Assembly: GCF_010499265.1 (NCBI RefSeq) | Contig: NZ_JAAGSC010000031.1 | Location: 62,001 to 126,000 of the forward strand | Length of the DNA stretch: 64,000 bases | Direction: 5' to 3' | Source: Wenzhouxiangella limi | GTDB lineage: Bacteria; Pseudomonadota; Gammaproteobacteria; Xanthomonadales; Wenzhouxiangellaceae | In this document: one piece after another, positions 1 through 7,796 of the stretch | How the letters are laid out: every line of letters begins with the position of its first letter | Position numbering within the stretch: position 1 is the stretch's first letter | The notes under the pieces: generated by a model | Told to the model about the DNA's origin: nothing | The model's database searches: none | What the model saw: the letters and a program-made list of their open reading frames with translations, nothing else | Made by a program: the position numbers and the translations under genes

Positions 1-474
1 CTCAGCCTGGTCGAGGAGGTCGAGCGCAAGGTTGACCAGAAAAAAGCGCGCGCCCTGGCCGGCAAGGTCGGCAAGGCCTCGCGACGCTTTGGCATGGACG
101 ACCTCAAAGAACAGCTGCAGCAGATGGAAAAGCTCGGTGGCGTCGGCTCGATGCTCGACAAGCTGCCGGGGATGAACCGCCTGCCGGAGGCGGCACGTGC
201 CCAGATGGATGATCGCCAGACCCGACGCATGATCGCCGTGATCAATTCCATGACCCCGAAGGAGCGGCGCTATCCGGACCTGATCAAGGGTTCTCGCAAG
301 CGCCGCATTGCCCTGGGTTCCGGCCTTCAGATCCAGGACGTCAATCGCCTGCTCAAGCAGCACAAGCAGATGCAGAAAATGATGAAAAAGGTCGGCAACA
401 AGGGCGCGATGTCGAAGATGATGAAGCGACTTCCCGGGGGCGGCGGTATGCCCGGCGGCGGCATGCCCTTCTGA
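1..474 (+). CDS. ffh: Signal recognition particle protein Ffh, C-terminal part (5' end outside window)
   Basis: This is the last 157 residues of the SRP GTPase Ffh, which binds 4.5S RNA and signal sequences of nascent membrane proteins and delivers them to FtsY. The reading frame is open from base 1, so the NG GTPase domain lies upstream of the window. What is visible is the end of the G domain (SLVEEVERKVD) and the whole methionine-rich M domain: LPGMNRLP, the SRP-RNA-binding region around MTPKERRYPDLI and SRKRRIALGSG, and a Gly/Met-rich tail (KRLPGGGGMPGGGMPF). The M-domain motifs are family-typical, so the assignment is secure. rpsP follows 89 bp downstream, the usual gammaproteobacterial order. 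Confidence 0.97.
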   Translation, partial: LSLVEEVERKVDQKKARALAGKVGKASRRFGMDDLKEQLQQMEKLGGVGSMLDKLPGMNRLPEAARAQMDDRQTRRMIAVINSMTPKERRYPDLIKGSRKRRIALGSGLQIQDVNRLLKQHKQMQKMMKKVGNKGAMSKMMKRLPGGGGMPGGGMPF

Positions 475-563
475 GCGGGGCGATCAGGCTTCCTTTTGCA
501 GCGTCCGCGCGATAGAATGGCGAGTTTGCCGTTACAACAACCAGTTTTTCGCAGGAGTTTTTG

Positions 564-827
564 ATGGTCAAGATTCGTTTAAGCCGTGGCGGTGCCAAAA
601 AGCAGCCGTTTTATCAAATCGTGGTGACCGACAGCCGCAGCGGCCGGGACGGCCGCAATATCGAGCGGCTCGGCTTCTTCAATCCCGTAGCCCGCGGTCA
701 GGAAGAGCGCCTTCGGCTGGACACCGATCGGGTGGATCACTGGGTCGGCGAGGGTGCGCAGATGAGTGAGCGTGTCAGTCACCTGGTCATCGAGGCCCGC
801 AAGGCGCAGCAGTCCGCAGCAGCCTGA
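564..827 (+). CDS. rpsP: 30S ribosomal protein S16
   Basis: Small-subunit ribosomal protein of 87 residues, normal length for the family, beginning [20 protein letters not shown], the conserved S16 N-terminus. ATG at 564 was chosen over the in-frame TTG one codon earlier because the Shine-Dalgarno AGGAG at 553-557 sits at normal spacing from it. A -10-like TAGAAT lies at 513-518. It is the first gene of the rpsP-rimM-trmD-rplS operon; its TGA overlaps the ATG of rimM by one base, so the two are probably translationally coupled. Confidence 0.97.
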   Translation: MVKIRLSRGGAKKQPFYQIVVTDSRSGRDGRNIERLGFFNPVARGQEERLRLDTDRVDHWVGEGAQMSERVSHLVIEARKAQQSAAA

Positions 828-1348
828 TGAACGCCGGGTCCGCCGGGGATACGGTCGTCGTCGGCCGCATTCTCGGCGCCTGGGGCGTTCAGGGATGGAT
901 CCAGGTCTACTCCTGGACCGATCCGCCCGAAGCGCTGTTCACGTATCAGCCCTGGTATCTCGGCGGACCTGACCGGGCCGTCGCCCTGCTTGACTGGAAA
1001 CGCTCCGGCCAACGTCTTGTCGCCCGGCTGCCCGACGTTGATTGCCCGGAAAAAGCGGCCGCCCTGGCCGACGCCTCGATTCTCGTCGGCCGTTCGCAGC
1101 TCCCCGATCCCAGACCCGGACAATACTACTGGCACGATCTCATCGATCTGGAGGTTTTCAATCTCCAGGGTCATCGCTGGGGCCGCATTACCCGCCTTCT
1201 GCCGACCGGGGCGCACGATGTCCTCCAGGTTGTCGGGGAGGACAAAAAGACCATCCTGATTCCCTTTGTGCCCGATCGGTTTATTCGTGAGGTCGATCTC
1301 GCTGCAGGCCAGGTCCGGGTCGACTGGCCGCGGGAGTGGGAGGATTGA
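827..1348 (+). CDS. rimM: Ribosome maturation factor RimM
   Basis: 16S rRNA-processing factor that acts on the 30S head late in small-subunit assembly. The 173-residue protein has the N-terminal RimM barrel ([20 protein letters not shown], residues about 9-28) and a C-terminal PRC-barrel ([36 protein letters not shown]). Length fits the family. The ATG overlaps the rpsP stop by one base (TGATG), and the end of the gene overlaps the region holding the trmD ribosome-binding site. The operon context supports the call. Confidence 0.96.
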   Translation: MNAGSAGDTVVVGRILGAWGVQGWIQVYSWTDPPEALFTYQPWYLGGPDRAVALLDWKRSGQRLVARLPDVDCPEKAAALADASILVGRSQLPDPRPGQYYWHDLIDLEVFNLQGHRWGRITRLLPTGAHDVLQVVGEDKKTILIPFVPDRFIREVDLAAGQVRVDWPREWED

Positions 1349-1350
1349 AG

Positions 1351-2124
1351 GTGGCGGGGCTGCGCAGAATCGACGTCATTACCCTGTTTCCGGAATGGGT
1401 CGAGAGCCTCAAGGGGCTCGGTGTGACCGGACGTGCCATGGCGCAGGGCACCATCAGTCTGCACTGCTGGAATCCCCGGGATTTTACCGAAGACGTCCAT
1501 CGCAGCGTCGATGATCGCCCCTACGGTGGCGGGCCCGGGATGGTCATGCGCCCCGAACCGCTGGCGCGCTGTATCGAGGCGGTGCTGGCCGAGGATATCG
1601 CCGCGCCGGTCAGCTTCCTCGGTCCGCAGGGCAGGGTGCTCGATCATGACGGGGTCAGCGAGCTGGCTGGGCGCGCGCGCCTGATCTTGCTTTGCGGGCG
1701 CTACGAGGGCGTCGATGAACGCGTTTTGCAGACGCTGGTTGACGAGGAATGGTCAATCGGTGACTACGTGCTTTCCGGCGGGGAACCGGCGGCTGCGGTG
1801 GTCATGGACGCCGTGATCCGGCAGCAACCGGGCGTGCTGGGCCACGAAGAGTCCGCGCTTCGGGATTCGTTCGTCGGCGGACGCCTGGACTGCCCCCACT
1901 ACACTCGGCCGGCGTCCTGGCGATCGCGGGATGTGCCTGAGGTTCTGCTCAGCGGAGACCACGCCCGAATCGAGCGCTGGCGGCTGGCCGAGGCACTGCA
2001 CCGGACCCGGCAACAACGCCCGGACCTGCTCGCCCGGTATCCGGTCAGCGAGGTCGAACGCGCTGCGGCAAAGAAACTTGGATCGGAAAAGGGTGCAAAA
2101 CCGAGCGAAAGCGGGTTAAAATAA
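1351..2124 (+). CDS. trmD: tRNA (guanine(37)-N1)-methyltransferase
   Basis: SPOUT-class methyltransferase that makes m1G37 in tRNAs reading CNN codons and so prevents +1 frameshifts. The family's deep trefoil-knot signatures are present: [11 protein letters not shown] at the N-terminus, [26 protein letters not shown] and [11 protein letters not shown] chose GTG 1351 (257 residues) because GGGAGG at 1338-1343 gives correct spacing and conserved sequence starts right after it; GTG 1336 or TTG 1345 would add five or two poorly conserved residues. The C-terminal tail ([20 protein letters not shown]) is unusually basic but short. Third gene of the ribosomal operon. Confidence 0.96.
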   Translation: MAGLRRIDVITLFPEWVESLKGLGVTGRAMAQGTISLHCWNPRDFTEDVHRSVDDRPYGGGPGMVMRPEPLARCIEAVLAEDIAAPVSFLGPQGRVLDHDGVSELAGRARLILLCGRYEGVDERVLQTLVDEEWSIGDYVLSGGEPAAAVVMDAVIRQQPGVLGHEESALRDSFVGGRLDCPHYTRPASWRSRDVPEVLLSGDHARIERWRLAEALHRTRQQRPDLLARYPVSEVERAAAKKLGSEKGAKPSESGLK

Positions 2125-2174
2125 TGGGCTTGCCTGCCCGCGCGATCGGGCCCAACAGCGATCAGGATAACGAC

Positions 2175-2534
2175 ATGAGCACCATCATCGACGAAATCAA
2201 CCAGGAACAGACCCAGCGCGAAATCCCGGATTTCTCTCCTGGGGACACGATCGTGGTCAACATCTGGGTTCGCGAGGGCGACCGCCAGCGCCTGCAGGCC
2301 TTTGAAGGCGTGGTCATCGCCCGCCGCAACCGCGGGCTGAACTCGGCGTTTACCGTGCGCAAGATTTCCCACGGCACCGGCGTGGAGCGCGTTTTCCAGA
2401 CCTACAGCCCGCTGATCGAGTCAATCAAGGTCAAGCGTCGCGGGCGGGTGCGCCGGGCCAAACTGTTCTACCTGCGCAATCTGGAAGGCAAGGCCGCGCG
2501 CATCAAGGAAAAGCTCAGCCGCAAGAGCGCCTGA
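2175..2534 (+). CDS. rplS: 50S ribosomal protein L19
   Basis: Large-subunit protein at the 30S-50S interface, 119 residues, starting [12 protein letters not shown] and carrying the L19 core ([53 protein letters not shown]). ATG 2175 is preceded by AGGA at 2164-2167. An upstream in-frame extension to 2124 is not conserved and has no better ribosome-binding site. It ends the rpsP-rimM-trmD-rplS operon. Confidence 0.97.
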   Translation: MSTIIDEINQEQTQREIPDFSPGDTIVVNIWVREGDRQRLQAFEGVVIARRNRGLNSAFTVRKISHGTGVERVFQTYSPLIESIKVKRRGRVRRAKLFYLRNLEGKAARIKEKLSRKSA

Positions 2535-2576
2535 TTCGGTCCCAGGGGTCGCGGTCCCGGACGGCCCGGCCGCGTT

Positions 2577-3032
2577 TTGAAAGCGCGCCATCTCCGCTGG
2601 CTGATGAATGTCTGGCCGCCGTATCTGGCGGCCGGCATTCGCGTGCGCCGCATCAGTGATGACTTCCGCCATGCGCGGGTTGAACTGCGTCTGGGGCTGC
2701 TCAATCGCAACTACGTCCACGTCCATTTTGGCGGGTCGCTGTTCGCGATGACCGATCCGTTCTACATGCTGATGTACATCAAAAATCTCGGTCCGGATTA
2801 CCTGGTCTGGGACAAGTCGGCGGCGATCGACTTCGTTCGTCCCGGTCGCGGTACGGTTGCGGCCGAGTTTCGTCTCGAGGAAAGCGATTTCGAGCACGCC
2901 CGAACCGAGGCCTTGCGCCAGCGCGCGTTTCTGGTAAAGCACCCGGTCGAAATCCGGGACCGGGAAGACGCGGTGGTCGCGCGCGTGGAGCGAACCATCT
3001 ACATCAGGCGCAAGCTCGAGCGGGCCGCCTGA
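2577..3032 (+). CDS. DUF4442 (hotdog-fold, thioesterase-like) protein
   Basis: Small cytoplasmic protein of the DUF4442 family, related to hotdog-fold acyl-CoA thioesterases; the true substrate is unknown. Recognisable features are the WPPYLAAGIRVRRIS segment (residues 13-27), the NYVHVHFGGSLFAMTDPFYML region that corresponds to the family's central helix, and a strand-rich C-terminus. TTG 2577 is used because family members keep the sequence just before WPPYL; ATG 2604 (MNVWPPYL) is the alternative. No clear Shine-Dalgarno is visible for either. It follows rplS by 42 bp, and a GC-rich hairpin spans its stop codon. Confidence 0.8.
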   Translation: MKARHLRWLMNVWPPYLAAGIRVRRISDDFRHARVELRLGLLNRNYVHVHFGGSLFAMTDPFYMLMYIKNLGPDYLVWDKSAAIDFVRPGRGTVAAEFRLEESDFEHARTEALRQRAFLVKHPVEIRDREDAVVARVERTIYIRRKLERAA

Positions 3033-3045
3033 ACGAGGCCCGCTC
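3018..3045. terminator. Candidate bidirectional hairpin terminator between convergent genes
   Basis: A perfect 9-bp inverted repeat, GAGCGGGCC at 3018-3026 and GGCCCGCTC at 3037-3045, with a 10-nt loop that contains the stop codon of the DUF4442 gene. It lies between this gene and the convergent bactofilin gene. There is no U-tract on either side, so termination is uncertain. Confidence 0.35.
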
Positions 3046-3055
3046 CGGCTTACGA

Positions 3056-3538
3056 TCAGGCTGTTTCGTCTGCGCTTTCTTTTCTTGATGCTTTTTTGCC
3101 TGGGGCTTTGCTTTCCCCGGCGGATGGTTGTTCTGGTTGATCTGATGCCGGCTCGCTGGCGTGGGTGAGCTGGCGCGGCGGTTCGTCGCCCCGAATCCGG
3201 CTGGTGCCGTTGAAGTGGGCGCCCGACTCCACCACCAGCTGACCGACCGTCACCTCGCCGGTGACCTTCCCGGAGGCGACGATCTCGAGACGCTCGGCCT
3301 CGATGGTGCCGTCGAAGCTGCCGCTGACCAGCACGCGTTTTGCCTGCACCCGGCCTTCCATGTGCCCGGCTTGGCCGATGACGACCTCGGCCTTGGATTC
3401 AACGTCGCCACTGATGCGGCCGTCAATGTGGAGATTGTCCTCTAGGGCAAGGTTGCCGACCAGCTCTGTACCGGCAGCAATGACGGTCGTTCCGTTGCTC
3501 TTGCCTTGCTTCGAATGATTTCGACCAATGATTCCCAT
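3056..3538 (-). CDS. Bactofilin (polymer-forming cytoskeletal protein)
   Basis: Bactofilins polymerise without nucleotide into filaments that place cell-wall enzymes and shape the cell. The 160-residue protein has the expected right-handed beta-helix core with a six-residue rhythm (GTELVGNLALEDNLHIDGRISGDVES through GKVTGEVTVGQLVVESGAHFNG, residues about 22-114). It is flanked by a short N-terminal tail and a disordered Pro/Ser/Lys-rich C-terminus (about residues 118-160). The ATG at 3538 has a GAGGA-like ribosome-binding site about 10 bases upstream. The gene begins 97 bases inside the 3' end of the LytM peptidase gene, in another frame. Bactofilin-M23 peptidase pairing is known in other bacteria and suggests a joint role in local wall remodelling. 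Confidence 0.9.
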   Translation of the reverse strand: MGIIGRNHSKQGKSNGTTVIAAGTELVGNLALEDNLHIDGRISGDVESKAEVVIGQAGHMEGRVQAKRVLVSGSFDGTIEAERLEIVASGKVTGEVTVGQLVVESGAHFNGTSRIRGDEPPRQLTHASEPASDQPEQPSAGESKAPGKKASRKESADETA

Positions 3539-4395
3539 TCGATCCGATCCTCGTTGGCAAACAGAATGTCGTACTCGGAGATGGACCAGCGCAGGAAAGT
3601 GGCCGGATCCAGCCGCCGGTTGAGGTGGCGGACTTCGTAATGCAGGTGCGGACCGGTGGATGCGCCGGTGTTTCCGGAGTACCCGATCAGATCCCCGCGC
3701 CGAACGTAATTGCCCGGTTTGACCTCGATCTGGTCAAGATGACCGTATACGGTCGAGAAGCCGTAGTTGTGCATCAGCCGGATCATCTTGCCCATGCCGC
3801 TGCTTTCATGATGACCGGCCCACTCGATCACACCGTCGGCGGTGGCATAAATGGGGGTACCACGCGGTGCGCTGAAGTCGATCCCGCCGTGCAGGGCCAT
3901 GTGGCCTTCGATGGGATGGCGACGCATGCCGAACTCGCTGGTGACCCGTTCTGACTGCAACGGCAACCCCGACGGGATACTGTTGAGCATCAGACGCTTT
4001 TCGAAGGCGGTCTGACTGGCGGTGTCGACGCGCTGGGCCAGCGGGCGTTCGGGTTCGGCGCGCAGGCCGATCATGATCTCGATGTTTTCCAGCTCGTCGC
4101 CCAGTGCGAGCAGGGCCATGGTCTTGTCGCTGACTTCCGACTCCAGCTGGTCGCGTTCGGCGGCGAGCGTCTGGCGTTCGGCCTCGACGCGCGTGCGCTC
4201 GGCTTCCAGTTCGGCAAGCTCGTCGTTGAGGTTGCCAACCCGCCCGGTGAGCTCATGAATGATCGCCGAGCCGGCCACCAGAATCAGGGCCAGCACCGCC
4301 AGCGCGGTCAGCAGGCCGTGCCGCATCAGCTGGTTGAGGGTGAAATGCCGGGCGCCGCGATAGTCGGTGATGGTGATCTGGTAGTGATTTCTCAT
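3442..4395 (-). CDS. M23/LytM-family membrane-anchored peptidoglycan endopeptidase
   Basis: Predicted cell-wall endopeptidase with a cytoplasmic N-terminus, one transmembrane segment (residues about 26-48), a periplasmic coiled coil rich in Glu/Arg (about 52-107) and a C-terminal LytM domain. Zinc ligands of M23 peptidases are visible: H169 and D173 (HGGID), and H250-L-H252 in GPHLHYEV, with H219 in YGHLD. All catalytic positions appear intact, so it should be active, unlike EnvC-type activators. The last 33 codons overlap the bactofilin gene in a different frame. It is divergent from htpG across 201 bp. Confidence 0.92.
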   Translation of the reverse strand: MRNHYQITITDYRGARHFTLNQLMRHGLLTALAVLALILVAGSAIIHELTGRVGNLNDELAELEAERTRVEAERQTLAAERDQLESEVSDKTMALLALGDELENIEIMIGLRAEPERPLAQRVDTASQTAFEKRLMLNSIPSGLPLQSERVTSEFGMRRHPIEGHMALHGGIDFSAPRGTPIYATADGVIEWAGHHESSGMGKMIRLMHNYGFSTVYGHLDQIEVKPGNYVRRGDLIGYSGNTGASTGPHLHYEVRHLNRRLDPATFLRWSISEYDILFANEDRIEWESLVEIIRSKARATERPSLLPVQSWSATLP

Positions 4396-4517
4396 GCTGG
4401 GTTGGCCGGGCTATCCAGGAGCGACAGCAACCGGCCGCAGATCCTTCTGGGCTGGTGAGCCGACAATTATGGTCGGCCCGGCGAGCGGATGCAAACCGTC
4501 CTGAGCCCGGGACCAGA

Positions 4518-4545
4518 CTTGAAATCGGTCTGCAAGCGCCCAAAT
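4518..4545 (+). promoter_or_regulatory. Heat-shock (sigma-32-type) promoter for htpG
   Basis: CTTGAAA at 4518-4524 and CCCAAAT at 4539-4545 are separated by 14 bases. This closely matches the sigma-32 consensus (CTTGAAA, 13-17 nt, CCCCATNT). It lies 51 bp upstream of the htpG ATG, on the correct strand, and htpG is a classical RpoH regulon member. Seen in sequence; use by RpoH is inferred. Confidence 0.7.
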
Positions 4546-4596
4546 CCAGACCACCGACACCTTAATCCCGGTTTGCGATCAACGAGGAGATCTGCC

Positions 4597-6525
4597 ATGA
4601 CAGACGCGCCAGCCATCGAAACCCGGACCTTTGATACCGAGGTCCATCAGCTGCTTAAGCTGATGATCAACGCGCTCTATTCCAATCGCGAGATTTTTCT
4701 GCGCGAGCTGATTTCCAACGCATCGGACGCCAGCGACAAGCTGCGTTTCGAGGCCCTGACCAACGATGCACTGAAAGGTCTCGACCATGACCTGGCCATC
4801 GACATCGCATTCGATGCCGAGGCCGGGGTGCTGACCCTGCGCGACCGGGGGATCGGCATGAACCGGGACGAGGTTATCGAGAACCTCGGCACCATTGCGC
4901 GCTCGGGGACTCGCCGGTTCCTGGAAAGCCTTTCGGGTGACCAGCAGAAGGATGCACGCCTGATCGGCCAGTTCGGGGTCGGTTTCTACGCCGCTTTCAT
5001 CGTCGCCGAGAAGGTCACCGTGGAAACCCGTCGCGCCGACGAGCCGGCCGATGCCGGGGTGCGCTGGACTTCGTCCGGCGACGGCGAGTACCAGATCGAG
5101 ACCATCGATCGGCCCGAGCAGGGCACCACCATCACCCTGCAGCTGCGCGAAGAGCACCGCGATCTGCTGACGGAATGGCAACTCAGGCGCATCATCAAGC
5201 ACTACTCCAACCACATCGCCTTTCCCATTCGCCTGCACAAGCCGGCCGAAGAAAAAGACGGCGAGGAGGCAAAAGCCGACAAGGACAGCGCCGAGACCGA
5301 ACTGGTCAACGCCAGCCAGGCGCTGTGGACCCGCCAGAAAAGCGAGCTCTCCGAGACCGACTACACCGAGTTTTACACCAGCCTGACCGGCGACCCCGAG
5401 ACGCCGCTGAGCTGGGCCCATCACCACGTCGAGGGCAGCCAGCGCTACAGCCTGCTGCTGTACCTGCCGTCTTCGGCGCCGTTCGACATGCTGATCAACC
5501 GCGACGAGCGCGAGGGCATCAAGCTCTACATCCAGCGCGTTTTCATCATGGATGCCGCCGAGCAAGTGGTGCCGCGCTACCTGCGCTTCATGCGCGGCGT
5601 GATCGATTCGGCCGACCTGCCGCTCAATATCTCGCGCGAAATGCTGCAGGACTCGCCGCTGCTCAAAAAGATCCGAGCGACCGTGGTCAAGCGCAGTCTG
5701 AACCTGATCGAAAAACTGGCCGAGCAGGGCGGCGAGCCCTGGCAGAAGTTCCTGGCCGCTTTCGGCTCGGTCCTCAAGGAAGGCGTGATCGAGGATTTCG
5801 AGCAGCGCGAGCGCATTGCCGGCCTGCTGCGTTTTCCCACCACGGCTACGGAAGGTGATCAGGATCTGGCCGGGCTGGACGACTATATCGGTCGCATGAA
5901 CGAAGACCAGGAACACATCTGGTATCTGACCGCCGACTCGCTGAAGGTTGCGCGCAACAGTCCGCATCTGGAGGCCTTCCGCAAGCACAACGTGGAGGTA
6001 TTGCTGCTGACCGACCGGATCGATGAATGGCTGGTCAGCCATCTGCACGAATACAAGGGCAAATCGCTGAAGTCGGCTGCGCGCGGCAAGCTCGAACTGG
6101 GCGAAAAAACCGAACCCGATGAGGAGGCCAGGAAGCTGGCCGGCCGGATCAAGAAGGCGCTGGGCGAGCGCATCGGCAACGTCCAGCCCAGCGAGCGGCT
6201 GACTGAATCTCCGGCCTGCGTGGTGGCCGACGAGCACGGCCTGTCGCCGGTAATGGCGCGGATGATGCGCCAGGCCGGCCAGGAAGTGCCCGAGGTTACG
6301 CCCAACCTGGAGATCAACCCGCACCATCCGCTGCTTTCGCTGATGGCCGACCAGCACGATGAAAACCGTTTCGACGAGCTGGCGAGCCTGCTGCTGGACC
6401 AGGCCCTGCTGGCCGAGGGCGGCGAGCTGGCCGACCCGGCCGCTTACGTGCGGCGCGTCAACCAGTTGCTGGTCGAGGCCCTGGGCGGTAGCGACAGCGC
6501 CGATTCGGTCAAAGCCGCTTCATGA
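4597..6525 (+). CDS. htpG: Molecular chaperone HtpG (Hsp90)
   Basis: Bacterial Hsp90, a dimeric ATP-dependent cytoplasmic chaperone. The 642-residue protein carries the GHKL ATP site (FLRELISNASDASDKLRF at residues 34-51, DRGIGMNRDEV, GQFGVGFYAAFIV), the middle domain and the C-terminal dimerisation domain (EINPHHPLL). ATG 4597 is chosen because GAGGA at 4584-4588 precedes it and the protein then begins in family register. A sigma-32-like promoter lies upstream. The sodium channel gene starts 37 bp downstream and hslR, another heat-shock gene, follows that. Confidence 0.97.
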   Translation: MTDAPAIETRTFDTEVHQLLKLMINALYSNREIFLRELISNASDASDKLRFEALTNDALKGLDHDLAIDIAFDAEAGVLTLRDRGIGMNRDEVIENLGTIARSGTRRFLESLSGDQQKDARLIGQFGVGFYAAFIVAEKVTVETRRADEPADAGVRWTSSGDGEYQIETIDRPEQGTTITLQLREEHRDLLTEWQLRRIIKHYSNHIAFPIRLHKPAEEKDGEEAKADKDSAETELVNASQALWTRQKSELSETDYTEFYTSLTGDPETPLSWAHHHVEGSQRYSLLLYLPSSAPFDMLINRDEREGIKLYIQRVFIMDAAEQVVPRYLRFMRGVIDSADLPLNISREMLQDSPLLKKIRATVVKRSLNLIEKLAEQGGEPWQKFLAAFGSVLKEGVIEDFEQRERIAGLLRFPTTATEGDQDLAGLDDYIGRMNEDQEHIWYLTADSLKVARNSPHLEAFRKHNVEVLLLTDRIDEWLVSHLHEYKGKSLKSAARGKLELGEKTEPDEEARKLAGRIKKALGERIGNVQPSERLTESPACVVADEHGLSPVMARMMRQAGQEVPEVTPNLEINPHHPLLSLMADQHDENRFDELASLLLDQALLAEGGELADPAAYVRRVNQLLVEALGGSDSADSVKAAS

Positions 6526-6562
6526 GCGGGCCGGATCCGTTGCCTTTCGAGCCGGGGCGGCG

Positions 6563-7357
6563 ATGATGAGGGACGACTCGCCCGGCGGCTGGCGCGGCCG
6601 CCTGGGCGAGTGGGTCGAGGGAACCGGTTTTACCCGGTTCATCATCGGCCTGATCGTGTTCAACGCGGTGATCCTGGGGCTGGAGACCTCGTCGCGGGTG
6701 ATGGAGGCGGTGGGCCCGGCGCTGATCCTGGCAAACAACCTGATCCTGGGCATCTTCGTTATCGAAATCGCGCTGAAGCTGCTGGCCTTCGGCCCGCGCT
6801 TTTTCCGTTCCGGCTGGAACGTGTTCGACTTTTTCATCGTCGCTATCGCGCTGGTGCCGGCAGCCGGGCCGCTGGAGATCCTGCGCGCGCTGCGCATTCT
6901 GCGCGTACTCCGCTTGCTGTCGCAGATCCCGAAGCTCCGCGCGATCATCGAATCGCTGATGCGGGCGCTGCCGGGCATGGGCTGGACCGCGCTGCTGCTG
7001 GTGCTGGTGTTCTACATCTTCGCGGTCATGGGCACCATGCTGTTTGCCGAGGAGTTCCCGGAATACTGGGGCAACCTGGGCTTGAGCCTGTTCTCGCTGT
7101 TCCAGATCATGACGCTGGAATCCTGGTCCAGTGGGGTCGCCCGGCCGATGATGGAGGTCTACCCGCTGATCTGGGTTTACTTCGTACCCTTCATCCTGAT
7201 CTCGAGCTTCATGGTCCTCAACCTGTTTATCGCCATCATCGTCACCGCCACCCAGTCGATTCACCACGACGAAGAAGCCCAACAGCACCAGGACCTGCTC
7301 AATGAACTGCGCAAGATCGACGAGCGGCTGGAGCGCCTGGAGCAATCGCGGCGGTGA
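6563..7357 (+). CDS. Voltage-gated sodium channel, NaChBac/NavAb type
   Basis: Single-domain six-helix cation channel that forms homotetramers in the inner membrane. S1 is near residues 25-43 and S2 near 53-74. S4 carries four arginines spaced by three (R108, R111, R114, R117). The pore loop has the bacterial sodium selectivity filter TLESWS at 184-189, followed by S6 (about 205-230) and a C-terminal coiled coil (about 240-262) typical of tetramerising BacNav channels. Length of 264 residues fits. ATG 6563 and ATG 6566 are equivalent candidates. It sits between htpG and hslR on the same strand, so read-through from the heat-shock promoter is possible. In marine bacteria such channels are linked to sodium and pH homeostasis and motility. 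Confidence 0.93.
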   Translation: MMRDDSPGGWRGRLGEWVEGTGFTRFIIGLIVFNAVILGLETSSRVMEAVGPALILANNLILGIFVIEIALKLLAFGPRFFRSGWNVFDFFIVAIALVPAAGPLEILRALRILRVLRLLSQIPKLRAIIESLMRALPGMGWTALLLVLVFYIFAVMGTMLFAEEFPEYWGNLGLSLFSLFQIMTLESWSSGVARPMMEVYPLIWVYFVPFILISSFMVLNLFIAIIVTATQSIHHDEEAQQHQDLLNELRKIDERLERLEQSRR

Positions 7358-7363
7358 TAAAGA

Positions 7364-7393
7364 ATCTGCGGTCATCTGCGTTCATCTGCGGTT
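7364..7393 (+). repeat. Three tandem 10-bp units between channel gene and hslR
   Basis: Three back-to-back copies of a 10-mer, ATCTGCGGTC, ATCTGCGTTC and ATCTGCGGTT, fill 30 of the 40 bp between the sodium-channel stop and the hslR start. The unit resembles short dispersed repeats I recall from other proteobacterial genomes. It covers the position where the hslR ribosome-binding site should be. Confidence 0.75.
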
Positions 7394-7397
7394 TCCA

Positions 7398-7781
7398 ATG
7401 ACCGACCCAGTCAGGCTCGACAAGTGGTTGTGGGCGGCGCGGTTTTTCAAGACCCGAAGCCTGGCCCAGCAGGCCATTCGCGGCGGCAAGATCGAACTCA
7501 ACGGCGACAAGCCCAAGGCGTCCCGGCTGGTACGGGCGCAGGACCGTCTGCGCATCAGCAAGGGCGAGTGGCTGATCGAGGTCGACGTGATCGAGGTCGG
7601 CGAAAAGCGGGTTTCGGCGCCGCTGGCCCGCCAGATGTATCAGGAAACCGAGGACAGCCGCCAGCGGCGGGAAGCCGTTCAGGCGCAACGAGCCGCCGAG
7701 CACACCCGTTCCGGCGATCCCGGCAAACGCCCGGACAAGCATTCGCGCCGTGCGTTGCGCCGCATCCACCGTGGCGACTGA
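7398..7781 (+). CDS. hslR: Heat shock protein 15 (ribosome-associated S4-domain protein)
   Basis: Hsp15 binds free 50S subunits carrying stalled nascent chains and helps recycle them after heat stress. The 127-residue protein has an N-terminal S4 RNA-binding domain (VRLDKWLWAARFFKTRSLAQ, GGKIELNG; residues 4-52) and a basic, charged C-terminal tail (KRPDKHSRRALRRIHRGD), as in E. coli HslR. ATG 7398 gives the standard N-terminus; no ordinary Shine-Dalgarno is visible because a tandem 10-bp repeat occupies the leader. Second heat-shock gene in this block after htpG. Confidence 0.93.
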   Translation: MTDPVRLDKWLWAARFFKTRSLAQQAIRGGKIELNGDKPKASRLVRAQDRLRISKGEWLIEVDVIEVGEKRVSAPLARQMYQETEDSRQRREAVQAQRAAEHTRSGDPGKRPDKHSRRALRRIHRGD

Positions 7782-7796
7782 CCCCGGCGCGCGTCC

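Noticed and set aside
4579-6357. 592-codon open frame on the minus strand opposite htpG
   Set aside because: It mirrors the codon periodicity of htpG in a high-GC genome, shows no family motif and has no ribosome-binding site. It is an antisense shadow.
7364-7393. CRISPR-like repeat
   Set aside because: Three direct 10-bp copies without spacers and no cas genes nearby; it is a simple tandem repeat.
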